From positions 1-20,658 of the forward strand of contig CAZXXS010000040.1 of the NCBI GenBank assembly GCA_964644845.1: a DNA stretch of 20,658 bases. Reading direction: 5' to 3'. The first letter of the stretch is position 1; every line of letters starts with the position of its first letter. The notes beneath the pieces are model-generated. The model had not been told where the DNA came from, made no database searches, and was given only the letters and a program-made list of their open reading frames with translations. Below are positions 13,505 to 20,658 of the stretch, in pieces. This DNA is from Geothermovivens sp964644845. Lineage in GTDB: Bacteria; Zhuqueibacterota; Zhuqueibacteria; Oleimicrobiales; Geothermoviventaceae. The position numbers and the translations under genes are program-made.

Positions 13505-14944
13505 ATGGAGTACGAAGCCGTCATCGGTCTTGAAGTTCACGCGCAACTTTTGACGGAATCCAAGATTTTCTGCCGCTGCAGCACCGAATTCGGTGCCGAA
13601 CCGAACACGCACGTCTGTCCGGTGTGTCTTGGCATGCCGGGTGTGTTGCCGGTTCTGAACAAGAGGGCCGTAGACTACGCCATCCGAATGGGATTGGCCG
13701 TGAACGGACGCATCAACCGGCATGCGGTGTTCGCGAGGAAGAACTACTTCTACCCGGACCTGCCGAAGGGTTACCAGATTTCCCAGTACGAAGAGCCCTT
13801 GGTCGAAGGCGGGTACATCGACCTCGAGGACGCGGAGACCAAACGGCGGGTTCGTCTTGTGCGAATCCACTTGGAGGAAGACGCCGGGAAATCGGTCCAC
13901 GCTGAAGAGTACGTGGGTGAAAACGAAACACTCGTTGATCTGAACCGTTGCGGGGTGCCGTTGATTGAAATTGTCAGCGAACCGGATCTGCGCTCTCCGC
14001 ACGAGGCTTATCTGTACCTCACCAAGCTGCGCCAGCTGGTACGCTACCTGGGCATTTGCGACGGCAACATGGAGCAGGGGAGTCTACGCTGCGACGCCAA
14101 CGTCAGCGTCCGCCCAAAGGGTTCCAGCGAGCTCGGTGTGAAGACTGAGCTCAAGAACATGAACACAATTCGGGGTGTGGAGCGAGCGCTTGAGTTCGAG
14201 GTAAAGCGCCAGGTTCAGATCTTGTCCACCGGAGGTGAAGTGACGCAGCAAACCTTGCTGTGGGATGAGAAGCGCGGAGTGGCCGAGCCGATGCGCAGCA
14301 AGGAAATGGCCCACGACTACCGGTACTTTCCGGAGCCTGACCTTGTGCCGCTGGAGGTTGAAGCATCCTGGGTGGAAACGATTCGGAGGGAAATGCCTGA
14401 ATTGCCAGATGCCCGGAGGAAGCGCTTCGTAGCGGCATTTGGGCTCCCGGAGTACGACGCCACGGTGCTTACAGAGTCGAGGGAGCTGGCAGACTACTAC
14501 GAAGCCGTGGTGGAAGCCGGGGCCAATCCCAAAAAGGCCAGTAACTGGGTGATGGGTGAGGTTCTCCGGATTTTGAACAGCGAGAAGATCGAAATCACGG
14601 ATTTCAGGGTGGCCCCGGCGCAGTTGGCTGAGCTGATTGAGCTCGTCGGTTCCGGTTCCATTTCGGGGAGCGCCGGTAAATCTGTGCTTGCCGAAATGGC
14701 GAAAACTGGCAAGCCAGCGCGGCAGGTGGTTGAGGAGCAGGGTCTGGTGCAAATCTCGGACGAGGAAGCCCTGACGAGCGTTGTACGTCAGGTGTTGGCA
14801 GAGCATCCCAAAGAGGTGGAGAGATTTCGCCAGGGCGAGGCGAAGTTGCTCGGTTTTTTTGTCGGTCAGGTGATGCGGGCGACTCGTGGGAAGGCGAATC
14901 CGAAGCTTGTCAACCAGTTGCTACGAAAACAGCTGGAAGCGTAG
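13505..14944 (+). CDS. gatB: Asp-tRNA(Asn)/Glu-tRNA(Gln) amidotransferase subunit B
   Basis: GatB is the kinase/transamidase subunit that phosphorylates the mischarged aminoacyl-tRNA and uses GatA-derived ammonia to form Gln-tRNA(Gln) or Asn-tRNA(Asn). The 479-residue length is normal. Seen directly: the N-terminal EYEAVIGLEVHAQL, the zinc-site cysteines Cys23, Cys25, Cys38 and Cys41 (CRC ... CPVCLGMPG), KNYFYPDLPKGYQISQYE, the MRSKEMAHDYRYFPEPDL segment and the C-terminal YqeY-like tail ending in GKANPKLVNQLLRKQL. The ATG is preceded by GGGAG. With gatA it implies indirect tRNA amidation in this organism. Assignment is secure. Confidence 0.97.
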   Translation: MEYEAVIGLEVHAQLLTESKIFCRCSTEFGAEPNTHVCPVCLGMPGVLPVLNKRAVDYAIRMGLAVNGRINRHAVFARKNYFYPDLPKGYQISQYEEPLVEGGYIDLEDAETKRRVRLVRIHLEEDAGKSVHAEEYVGENETLVDLNRCGVPLIEIVSEPDLRSPHEAYLYLTKLRQLVRYLGICDGNMEQGSLRCDANVSVRPKGSSELGVKTELKNMNTIRGVERALEFEVKRQVQILSTGGEVTQQTLLWDEKRGVAEPMRSKEMAHDYRYFPEPDLVPLEVEASWVETIRREMPELPDARRKRFVAAFGLPEYDATVLTESRELADYYEAVVEAGANPKKASNWVMGEVLRILNSEKIEITDFRVAPAQLAELIELVGSGSISGSAGKSVLAEMAKTGKPARQVVEEQGLVQISDEEALTSVVRQVLAEHPKEVERFRQGEAKLLGFFVGQVMRATRGKANPKLVNQLLRKQLEA

Positions 14945-15152
14945 GTGAGGGGACTGCGCCGTTTCGGAGTCGGAAGGCAGTAGCCACAACCTGGGGGTGC
15001 GCGCTGTGGTAGGCAAGCGAGGGATGACAACCTCGTCCAGTGACAGAAGAGCTCGTGTGGGGTTGCTCAATCCTTTGGCAGCCGGGCTGCTGTGCGCGGC
15101 GCTTCCGGAATGGTGTTGCCAGTTTGTGTGGGAAGATTTCCACGTGTCGGCG

Positions 15153-15554
15153 TCAGAGCCGCGACGCGGTCCAGGTACCGTTGCCTCGTGTGTACCACCA
15201 GGTTCCCTCGATGTCCTGTGTACCTTTTTGCCGCCAGCCCTTGAGAATGTAGAGGTACCTGGGAGCGTCAGCGGTTAGATTCGTGCGCATCCGGAAGAAG
15301 ATCGAGTCACCCCTTACAAAGCCTTTCTCGATGGTCACAGCATTCCTACCAGGCTGTGTGAACGTGCCGGTGAGGCTGTCTCCTTTTTGCCGGAACGCGT
15401 AAATCCCTGAGGGGACGTGTACGGCACCCGTGTTGTGGAATTGAACGTGCCATTTGCCGTCAAACGGCGGCCGGTCTGGAGGGCTCGTCGGCGAGCGGTT
15501 GCAGCCGGCAAAGAGGCTGACAGCGATTAGAGCGAACAAAGGTAAAGTCTTCAC
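15153..15554 (-). CDS. Small putative lipoprotein, beta-rich
   Basis: Starting at GTG (15554 on the minus strand) the protein has 133 residues, with a hydrophobic signal (KTLPLFALIAVSLFAGC) and a lipobox LFAGC whose Cys18 would be lipidated after signal peptidase II cleavage. A Ser/Pro linker (19-31) precedes a compact domain of alternating strands: DGKWHVQFH, GIYAFRQKGDSLTGTF, KGFVRGDSIFFRM, YLYILKGW, DIEGTWWYTRGNGTWTASR. The repeated G-D-S-(L/I) turns and the closing GTW are reminiscent of small beta-barrel (lipocalin- or avidin-like) domains, but I do not recognise the family. The frame is open further upstream to 15728, but that extension lacks a signal and a family pattern. It diverges from selB. 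Function unknown. Confidence 0.7.
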   Translation of the reverse strand: MKTLPLFALIAVSLFAGCNRSPTSPPDRPPFDGKWHVQFHNTGAVHVPSGIYAFRQKGDSLTGTFTQPGRNAVTIEKGFVRGDSIFFRMRTNLTADAPRYLYILKGWRQKGTQDIEGTWWYTRGNGTWTASRL

Positions 15555-15850
15555 GTTTTGACTCTCGGTAGATTGGAAAAACCCCGTTCTTTCACCCTTA
15601 GTTTTACAAACGAACCCTTCGTGCGGTTCAGATTTGCTGAGAAACAAAAAGAGCCCATGGCCGGTTTCAGCTTCTGAACCCTGGGTTCGGAGGCAGATTG
15701 AAAGTTGTCGCCCGATTTGTTTCTTCAAACGTTCGGCAGGGGAGAGGCGGTGGCCCCTCCTTGCTTGGCGGGGTTAGAGGCGACTTCCGAGACCGTTACG
15801 CGGCATCGGCGGGATTCTGGAAAGGGAGAAACTGAACTGCGGTGGTAACC
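15555..15850. other. Divergent intergenic region between lipoprotein gene and selB
   Basis: This 296-bp region must hold the upstream signals of both genes. It contains two related inverted repeats: GAACC/GGTTC with an 8-nt spacer (15612-15629), and GAACCC-T-GGGTTC (15676-15688), the latter too tight for a hairpin and thus operator-like. No high-confidence promoter was found on either strand. GGGAG at 15824-15828 is the nearest strong purine stretch to selB. Confidence 0.35.
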
Positions 15851-17770
15851 ATGTCCGAAACTTCGCGACACGTCATCATTGGTACAGCTGGCCACGTTGA
15901 TCACGGCAAGTCGGCGATTGTGAAAGCGCTTACGGGGACCGATCCGGATCGGCTCAAGGAGGAGAAAGAGCGAGGTCTGACGATTGACCTTGGCTTCGCT
16001 TTTTTGGGCGATCACGCCGCAATCATCGACGTGCCCGGCCATGAGCGTTTCATCAAAAACATGGTGGCGGGAGTCAGCACGATCGATTTCGTGCTGCTTG
16101 TTGTGGCAGCTGACGACGGTGTGATGCCGCAGACGCGTGAGCACCTGGAAATTCTCGATCTGCTCCGCGTGCGCAAAGGGATCATCGCCATCAACAAAAT
16201 TGACCTTGTGGACAAGGACTGGCTGTCTCTGGTCCGCGAGGACGTGGAATCTCTGGTGCGGGGAACCTTTCTCGAAGGCGCGCCAATGGTAGAGGTGTCT
16301 GCGCAAACTGGCGAAGGCATTGAGGAACTCCGTCGAATCATCGACGAGCACGTTGCTCAGGTACCTCCGCGGCAGGACCGCGGCTTTTTCTTCTTGCCGA
16401 TCGATCGGGCGTTCGTGATCAAGGGATTTGGGACTGTCGTTACAGGCTCGGTGCTCAGTGGTTCGGCGGCCGCTGGCGACCGTCTGGAAATCCTGCCCTC
16501 GGGGATCAGCGTTCGCGTGCGTGGTTTGCAACGCCACGGAAAACCTGTGGAAAGAGTAAACATCGCGGAGCGGGCGGCTCTGAATCTGATGGGGGTGGAA
16601 AAGGAGCAAATTCGGCGGGGTGACGTGCTGGTAGAGGAGGGGGTTTACCGTCCCACACGTCACCTCGACGTGAAACTTCGACTTCTCAAGAGCGCCTCCA
16701 AACCCCTTAAACATCTGGCTCGCGTCCGTTTGCACCTTGGGACTGGTGAGTACCTGTGCCGCGTTGCTTTGCTGGACCGTGAGCTTTTGCACCCAGGCGA
16801 CGAGGCCTTTGCGCAGCTCCGCTTGGAGGAGGATGTTGTTGCCAACTGGGGAGCCCCTTTCGTGATTCGCAGCTACTCGCCCCTTGTGACAATTGGCGGC
16901 GGTGTGATTCTGGATCTCTACCCACCGCGGCGCCGCCGTAGAAAGGAAGGGTTGGGCTTTCTCGCGGAACAAGCGAGCGAGGATCTAATCCGGGCCGTTC
17001 AGAGCAGGATTCGGGTTGCAGACGTTCGCGCCGTGAGCATTGAGGAGCTATCCCGTCAGCTTACGCTCTCAGCGGCTACAATTGAGCCCGTGGTTCGTGG
17101 ACTCGTCACGGAGGGGACGATTGTCGAATTGAGACGCGGGAACCAGAAGCTCTACCTGCATTCCGAGGTACTCGCACATCTCGAAAACCAGCTCAAGGAG
17201 ATCCTGACTGCCTACCACAGGGAGAAGCCTACGCAAAAAGGCATGAATCGCTCGGCCCTTCAGGAGAAACTGGGGAAGGACCTGGACAACCTGGTTTTCG
17301 ACGCCGCGCTGACCCGGGCGAAAGAGTCCGGTGAAGTTGTAGAAGAAGGACCTGTGGTGCGGCTTGCCTCGCACTCGGTGACGCTTAGTGAGGAGCAGGA
17401 ACAATTGCGAGAGCTGGTCCTGGACGAACTACGCAAGGCGGGTTTCAGCCCTCCGGCCAGCAGCGACCTTGCGAAATCCCTCCGTGTACCACCTCAAGAT
17501 GTTCTGACCTTGTTACAAGCCCTGGCTGCGGTGGGCGAGGTGGTACCCCTTGGGGACGACGTGTTTTTGCCAGCCGAAAAGGCCGAGGAGGCAAAACAAA
17601 AACTGGTCGAACTTACCGGGGGCGACAGGGAGTTCAGCGTGAGCGAGTTCAGGGAAATGCTTGGAACAACCCGCCGCTACGCTCTGGGATTGTTGACGTA
17701 TTTCGATCAGCTGGGTGTCACTCACCGCGTGGGGGACATGAGAAAATTGGGGGACCTGAACAGGACATGA
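15851..17770 (+). CDS. selB: Selenocysteine-specific translation elongation factor SelB
   Basis: SelB is the GTPase that delivers Sec-tRNA(Sec) to in-frame UGA codons by binding a downstream SECIS hairpin. The 639-residue protein has an EF-Tu-like GTPase: G1 GTAGHVDHGKS (11-21), the SelB hallmark ERGLTIDLGFAFL (40-52), G3 DVPGH (60-64) and G4 NKID (115-118). Domains II and III follow (about 175-335), and the C-terminal 270 residues form winged-helix repeats that bind the SECIS element (e.g. SIEELSRQLTLSAATIEPVVRGL; FSVSEFREMLGTTRRYALGLLTYFDQLGVTHRVGD). The start at ATG 15851 is assumed; an in-frame GTG at 15842 has somewhat better spacing from GGGAG (15824-15828) and would add three residues. 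selA, selD and any selenoprotein gene are not in the window. tRNA-Sec lies downstream. Confidence 0.97.
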   Translation: MSETSRHVIIGTAGHVDHGKSAIVKALTGTDPDRLKEEKERGLTIDLGFAFLGDHAAIIDVPGHERFIKNMVAGVSTIDFVLLVVAADDGVMPQTREHLEILDLLRVRKGIIAINKIDLVDKDWLSLVREDVESLVRGTFLEGAPMVEVSAQTGEGIEELRRIIDEHVAQVPPRQDRGFFFLPIDRAFVIKGFGTVVTGSVLSGSAAAGDRLEILPSGISVRVRGLQRHGKPVERVNIAERAALNLMGVEKEQIRRGDVLVEEGVYRPTRHLDVKLRLLKSASKPLKHLARVRLHLGTGEYLCRVALLDRELLHPGDEAFAQLRLEEDVVANWGAPFVIRSYSPLVTIGGGVILDLYPPRRRRRKEGLGFLAEQASEDLIRAVQSRIRVADVRAVSIEELSRQLTLSAATIEPVVRGLVTEGTIVELRRGNQKLYLHSEVLAHLENQLKEILTAYHREKPTQKGMNRSALQEKLGKDLDNLVFDAALTRAKESGEVVEEGPVVRLASHSVTLSEEQEQLRELVLDELRKAGFSPPASSDLAKSLRVPPQDVLTLLQALAAVGEVVPLGDDVFLPAEKAEEAKQKLVELTGGDREFSVSEFREMLGTTRRYALGLLTYFDQLGVTHRVGDMRKLGDLNRT

Positions 17771-18441
17771 TTTTGATGCTGAAAGTTCTCTCAAAGCTTG
17801 GACGCAGCTGAATCAGGTGTTTCGCTGGACAGGAAAATCCAGCTGCGTTCGGAACGGGAATCGCTGTGCGAGCAAATGAAAACCGAGGGCAGAACTGCGA
17901 ACGCTTGCAGGGTCGGCCAACCTGCAGCAAGCGGGGGTGAAATGCGGCCCGCCGTGCGCGTCTCCGAACACCCTGGAAGGAATCTTCGACACGAACAGGA
18001 AGGGGCGCGGGGATGATCCCCGGAAAACGAGGGAGCCTCCGAAAGGCAGAAGTCTTGACGACGATTTGCCACAACCGGAGACCAAGGGCAAAGTACCCTG
18101 CTTTGCAGGACAACACAGTAGCCTGGGAAGAAACTTCCGGCGACTCTTGCGGCGTTCGCATGTGAGGAAGAGGTTCGGGGCGTTTGCTGTGCGAGATTGT
18201 TGAGGGACTGAGGTCTGTCCCCACCGCGGCGTGTCAAGCGGAACGTCACCGTTACCACGCCAGTTGGATTGTTGGCAGATCTTGTTAGGCACAGAGGGAT
18301 TCGCTGTTAGTTCCCTGGGGCGCTCGTTCTTTTCGAAGGGTGATCGGGACATGAGCCTGCGTGTCGTGGGAGGGAACTGAGAGACTTCGCGCTTGCTTTT
18401 GAGGCTCCGGGTGGCTACATTTGAATGAGCGGCTGCACAGT
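17771..18441. other. 670-bp selB to tRNA-Sec spacer, hairpin-rich
   Basis: No convincing gene: the minus-strand ORF at 17813-18532 runs through the tRNA in antisense, and the plus-strand ORFs lack domains. Several perfect or near-perfect hairpins occur: CGCTT/AAGCG plus GCAGG/CCTGC with a bulge (about 17901-17933), GGGGA/TCCCC (about 18011-18023), GCAAAG/CTTTGC (about 18088-18106), GGAAG/CTTCC with an AAA loop (about 18126-18138) and GGGAC/GTCCC near 18203-18222. The density is notable, but no known RNA family is recognised. A candidate tRNA promoter lies at the right end. Confidence 0.4.
18393..18421 (+). promoter_or_regulatory. Candidate promoter for tRNA-Sec
   Basis: TTGCTT (18393-18398) and TACATT (18416-18421) are spaced by exactly 17 bp, matching three and four of six consensus bases. 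Predicted initiation near 18428 would give a 14-nt 5' leader to be removed by RNase P. Spacing and placement favour it; base matches are modest. Confidence 0.4.
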
Positions 18442-18540
18442 GGGAATGGAAGGGCACCTGGTGGGCCCCGCGGACTTCAAATCCGTAGCCCCGGCGCTGA
18501 GGCGTCGGGGGGTGGGTTCGATTCCCACACATTCCCGCCA
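18442..18540 (+). tRNA. selC: tRNA-Sec (anticodon UCA)
   Basis: The 99-nt gene is a selenocysteine tRNA with encoded CCA. Anticodon loop CTTCAAA has TCA at 18477-18479, on a 5-bp stem (18470-18474 with 18482-18486). The variable arm is a 9-bp stem (18489-18497 with 18502-18510, loop TGAG), far longer than in other tRNAs. The T arm is GTGGG-TTCGATT-CCCAC (18512-18528). The acceptor pairs GGGAATG (18442-18448) with CATTCCC (18530-18536), discriminator G, then CCA. The eighth acceptor pair expected in bacterial tRNA-Sec would be G18449 with A18529, a mismatch. The D stem is interrupted by one mismatch. It is charged with serine, converted to selenocysteine and delivered by SelB, encoded just upstream. 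Confidence 0.96.
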
Positions 18541-18547
18541 GAAGTGA

Positions 18548-18583
18548 AAAGGGCGATCCAATTGGGATCGCCCTTTCCTTTTT
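18548..18583 (+). terminator. Strong intrinsic terminator after tRNA-Sec
   Basis: AAAGGGCGATCC (18548-18559) pairs perfectly over 12 bp with GGATCGCCCTTT (18565-18576) around a 5-nt loop, followed by CCTTTTT. It lies 7 nt after the tRNA 3' CCA and ends 6 nt before the stop of the convergent minus-strand gene. On the minus strand the stem is followed only by a short T run, so it serves mainly the tRNA but may help both. Confidence 0.92.
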
Positions 18584-18589
18584 GATGGC

Positions 18590-20658
18590 TCAGCGAACGA
18601 GCAAGACTTTCCGAATTCGCTGCTCGCCGCCTGCCTCCAGCCGGCAAATGTAGATTCCCGAAGGAACAGGGTGCCCCTGCTGGTCTGTGGACTCCCAAAC
18701 GATGGAGTGATTGCCTGCAGGAAGCGTCGCGTCCACGAGGCTGACAACGAGCCGCCCGCGAACGTCGTAAATGCGGACGCGAGTCGGAGTTGCTTGATTC
18801 AGAGAAAAGGCGATTCGTGTCGACGCGTTAAACGGATTCGGGTAAGCTTTGAGAGCTAATTTTGGCGGCAGAGTGGGGGTGTCGTCAAGGATGTGTGCCC
18901 GTTCTGCTGGGGAGATTTCCACCTTGGGGTAGGTCAAATCGCCGCGGTCTGTCACAGCCTGGATCTCAGCAAGCTGCAGCGTCTGCGCAACCTGTTCCAC
19001 AGGCAGCGGCGTTTCCACGTTGAGAACCAGCTTGTAGTAGGGAGAGCCGGGATTGAGTTTGCCGCTCTTTGAAATTGCAAAGATGGCCAGCCCGCCGTTT
19101 CTGAGCTGTTTTTTGTACAGCCAGGCCTTCTGCTCGCCGGGCTCTTCCACACTGCGCAGTTGAATCTGTGCGTCCGGGGGTGTGCGCAACTTCAACGCTA
19201 CGATGTCGAGTGTCTCGCCCCGGTTTTCGAACTGCACGAGGATTTGTTTGAGCTGGCTTTCCCTTGGCGAACGCTTGGGCAAGTTGGGATCGCGTGGCCA
19301 GGGCAGCGAAGGCGAAATGATTTCGCCGCGGATGCCTTCGAGGTCCTGGATGTCTGGCTGGCCGTTCAGGTTCACGTCAGTGCGCAGGATGTCCTGAATC
19401 GAGTGGACAGACGGTTCTGCGATGACGTCGCAGGAAAGGAAGAGATCCAGCAAGTCGACGTGGCCGTCGCGATTCAGGTCGCCGCGGCTGTAAGTGCCGA
19501 GCTCGAAGGGCAGGTCTTTGAGGACGACCGGCAGCCGTCGCGGCTTGTGGTCGAAATCGTGCGAGACCACATCCACCGAGTCCAGCGTGAAGAGCGCTGT
19601 GCCAACGTAAGGTGCGAAATCGCTGATTCGGAAAACGATGCCGCAGACGGTTGGATCGCTCAATGCCGTTGGCAGCACGCTTAGGCTGTCCGGGCTGGCG
19701 GAGTCAATCAGGATGCGTACTCGGCTCTTGCCTTGTGGTACGATTTTCACGTTGTAACCCTGGTAGCTCGGGCCAATGACCACATTTGTGGAATCAAGGT
19801 CGAACCACGCGGGGCTCGCTTTTAGCGTGAAAGCGACTCCGGTGATTGGGTACTTGGCGTCCAGTTTTACGAAGATTTGCGAGGGCTTGCCGGGTGTGCC
19901 GCCGTCCGTTTGCAGACTGAGGACAGCTGGCTCAAAAAGGGCCGTTGCCGAGGCGATGTCGTCGAACTGGTAGCGGAGGAGCTCGCGGCACAACGAAGCA
20001 GCACCTGTGGGCAGCCCCTGCTCGTCCAGGTCCAAAGTGTAGATTTTTCCGCCGTCTTGCCCGCCCAGTACCACGAGATGGCGGTAATCGGGACTGAAAA
20101 CGAAATCTTTAGCGTAGCTGCCAATTTCTACCCACCCCGTGTCTACGGAATCACTTGCCGTGAGGTAAAGGATGGACGTCGTTTTGTAGTCCTCAAGTGC
20201 AGCGCCGTACACAACTTCCTGGTGGGGATTTGCCAAGAGCCGATTAACTGTTGCTGGAATCTTGACCTCAACTCGTGAGTCAGGTGCCGAAATCGGGATG
20301 CGAAGAATCCGGTTGGGCGGATCCGTGTACGTGGTTAGCCAGATGTTTTCTCTCGTCACGGCAATGCGGGCCCAGTCCTTGTCGGCAAGCTCGAGCAGTG
20401 GACCCACGACAAAGCCTTCGCCTTGGTCGAGAACCAGCTTCCAGATGGCGCTTCCGTCCGAGGTCCGTTGCAAAACGAAGGCGGTGCAACTGTCGGCTGG
20501 CCACTGGGCGAAGTCAAACACGCCGTGCAGGAGAGGTGTGGCAAGATTGCCGTCGCTCGGCAGCGGCGTGGTGAAGAGAAAATTGCGGTCGTCGCGCAGC
20601 GCTAAGTAATCGTCGCACCCGAGCACGGAGAGCCCGCGGAGAGAAAACGGGATGTCGA
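18590..20658 (-). CDS. Large secreted/surface protein with cohesin-like, dockerin-like and FlgD-like sorting domains (5' end outside window)
   Basis: At least 678 residues are encoded; the frame stays open to the window edge, so the N-terminus and signal peptide are probably missing. Residues below count from the in-frame GTG at 20626. Residues 1-235 form repeated strands with WLTTY, FSPDYRHLVVLGG and IYTLDL elements, suggesting a beta-propeller. About 245-370 resembles a cohesin-like beta-sandwich (PSQIFVKLDAKYPITGVAFTLKAS onward). Residues 383-432 carry two calcium-loop repeats, DLNRDGHVDLLDL and DVNLNGQPDIQDL, as in dockerin type I. A further beta domain follows, then the C-terminal FlgD-like/type-A sorting domain (589-678) with AYPNPFNASTRIAFSL, RIYDVRGRLV and VPSGIYICRLEAG. 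Such tails are typical of secreted proteins of FCB-like candidate phyla. Substrate and role are unknown. Confidence 0.85.
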   Translation of the reverse strand, partial: DIPFSLRGLSVLGCDDYLALRDDRNFLFTTPLPSDGNLATPLLHGVFDFAQWPADSCTAFVLQRTSDGSAIWKLVLDQGEGFVVGPLLELADKDWARIAVTRENIWLTTYTDPPNRILRIPISAPDSRVEVKIPATVNRLLANPHQEVVYGAALEDYKTTSILYLTASDSVDTGWVEIGSYAKDFVFSPDYRHLVVLGGQDGGKIYTLDLDEQGLPTGAASLCRELLRYQFDDIASATALFEPAVLSLQTDGGTPGKPSQIFVKLDAKYPITGVAFTLKASPAWFDLDSTNVVIGPSYQGYNVKIVPQGKSRVRILIDSASPDSLSVLPTALSDPTVCGIVFRISDFAPYVGTALFTLDSVDVVSHDFDHKPRRLPVVLKDLPFELGTYSRGDLNRDGHVDLLDLFLSCDVIAEPSVHSIQDILRTDVNLNGQPDIQDLEGIRGEIISPSLPWPRDPNLPKRSPRESQLKQILVQFENRGETLDIVALKLRTPPDAQIQLRSVEEPGEQKAWLYKKQLRNGGLAIFAISKSGKLNPGSPYYKLVLNVETPLPVEQVAQTLQLAEIQAVTDRGDLTYPKVEISPAERAHILDDTPTLPPKLALKAYPNPFNASTRIAFSLNQATPTRVRIYDVRGRLVVSLVDATLPAGNHSIVWESTDQQGHPVPSGIYICRLEAGGEQRIRKVLLVR

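Noticed and set aside
15725..16972. 415-codon minus-strand ORF
   Set aside because: It is antisense to the conserved GTPase domain of selB and shows no domain of its own.
17813..18532. 239-codon minus-strand ORF beginning near tRNA-Sec
   Set aside because: Its first part is the antisense translation of the tRNA-Sec gene and the rest lacks domains and a ribosome binding site.
1..20658. CRISPR array, insertion sequence, prophage or defence island
   Set aside because: No direct-repeat array, transposase, integrase, terminal inverted repeats or nuclease/toxin-antitoxin genes were seen; almost all genes are core housekeeping functions.

Overview
The window looks like a chromosomal stretch of a GC-rich, Gram-negative-type bacterium from the FCB-like candidate phyla (for example KSB1, Zixibacteria, Latescibacteria or Calditrichota). 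This is inference. It rests on a secreted multidomain protein ending in a YPNPFN-type FlgD-like/type-A sorting domain with a dockerin-like module, a lipobox protein, selenocysteine machinery and bacterial housekeeping genes. No phage, transposon, plasmid or CRISPR signature is visible.

Layout: after a mostly empty first 0.4 kb comes a stand-alone STAS-domain anti-sigma-factor antagonist (438-830), then about 1.1 kb without a convincing gene that holds a strongly foldable segment (about 1472-1647). A long, almost entirely plus-strand block of core genes follows: ecfT-truA; a TalC/MipB-type transaldolase; an HtrA/DegP-like protease; purB and purC (consecutive-pathway purine enzymes, though PurC acts just before PurB's first reaction); and psd-pssA, two enzymes of phosphatidylethanolamine synthesis overlapping by GTGA. 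Next are two half-size YeeE/YedE-type membrane proteins (9398-10428), a DUF4321-like small membrane protein, two tandem TatA proteins, and gatA then gatB separated by a 423-bp gap with hairpins.

The last 5.7 kb changes character. A minus-strand lipoprotein (15153-15554) diverges from selB (15851-17770). Selenocysteine tRNA(UCA) lies 670 bp downstream of selB (18442-18540) and is followed by a strong intrinsic terminator. A large minus-strand surface protein converges on that terminator and runs off the right edge of the window.

Functional themes: decoding (truA, gatA/gatB, selB and tRNA-Sec), membrane lipid and protein-export functions (psd-pssA, tatA pair, HtrA), purine synthesis, and uptake (ecfT, split YeeE/YedE). 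The most interesting points are the selB/tRNA-Sec pair in the same neighbourhood as a split YeeE/YedE transporter, a family linked in the literature to thiosulfate and, for YedE, selenium; the structured unknown RNA candidate upstream of ecfT; and the cohesin-like/dockerin-like/FlgD-like surface protein. I found no clear self-contained new defence or mobile system.
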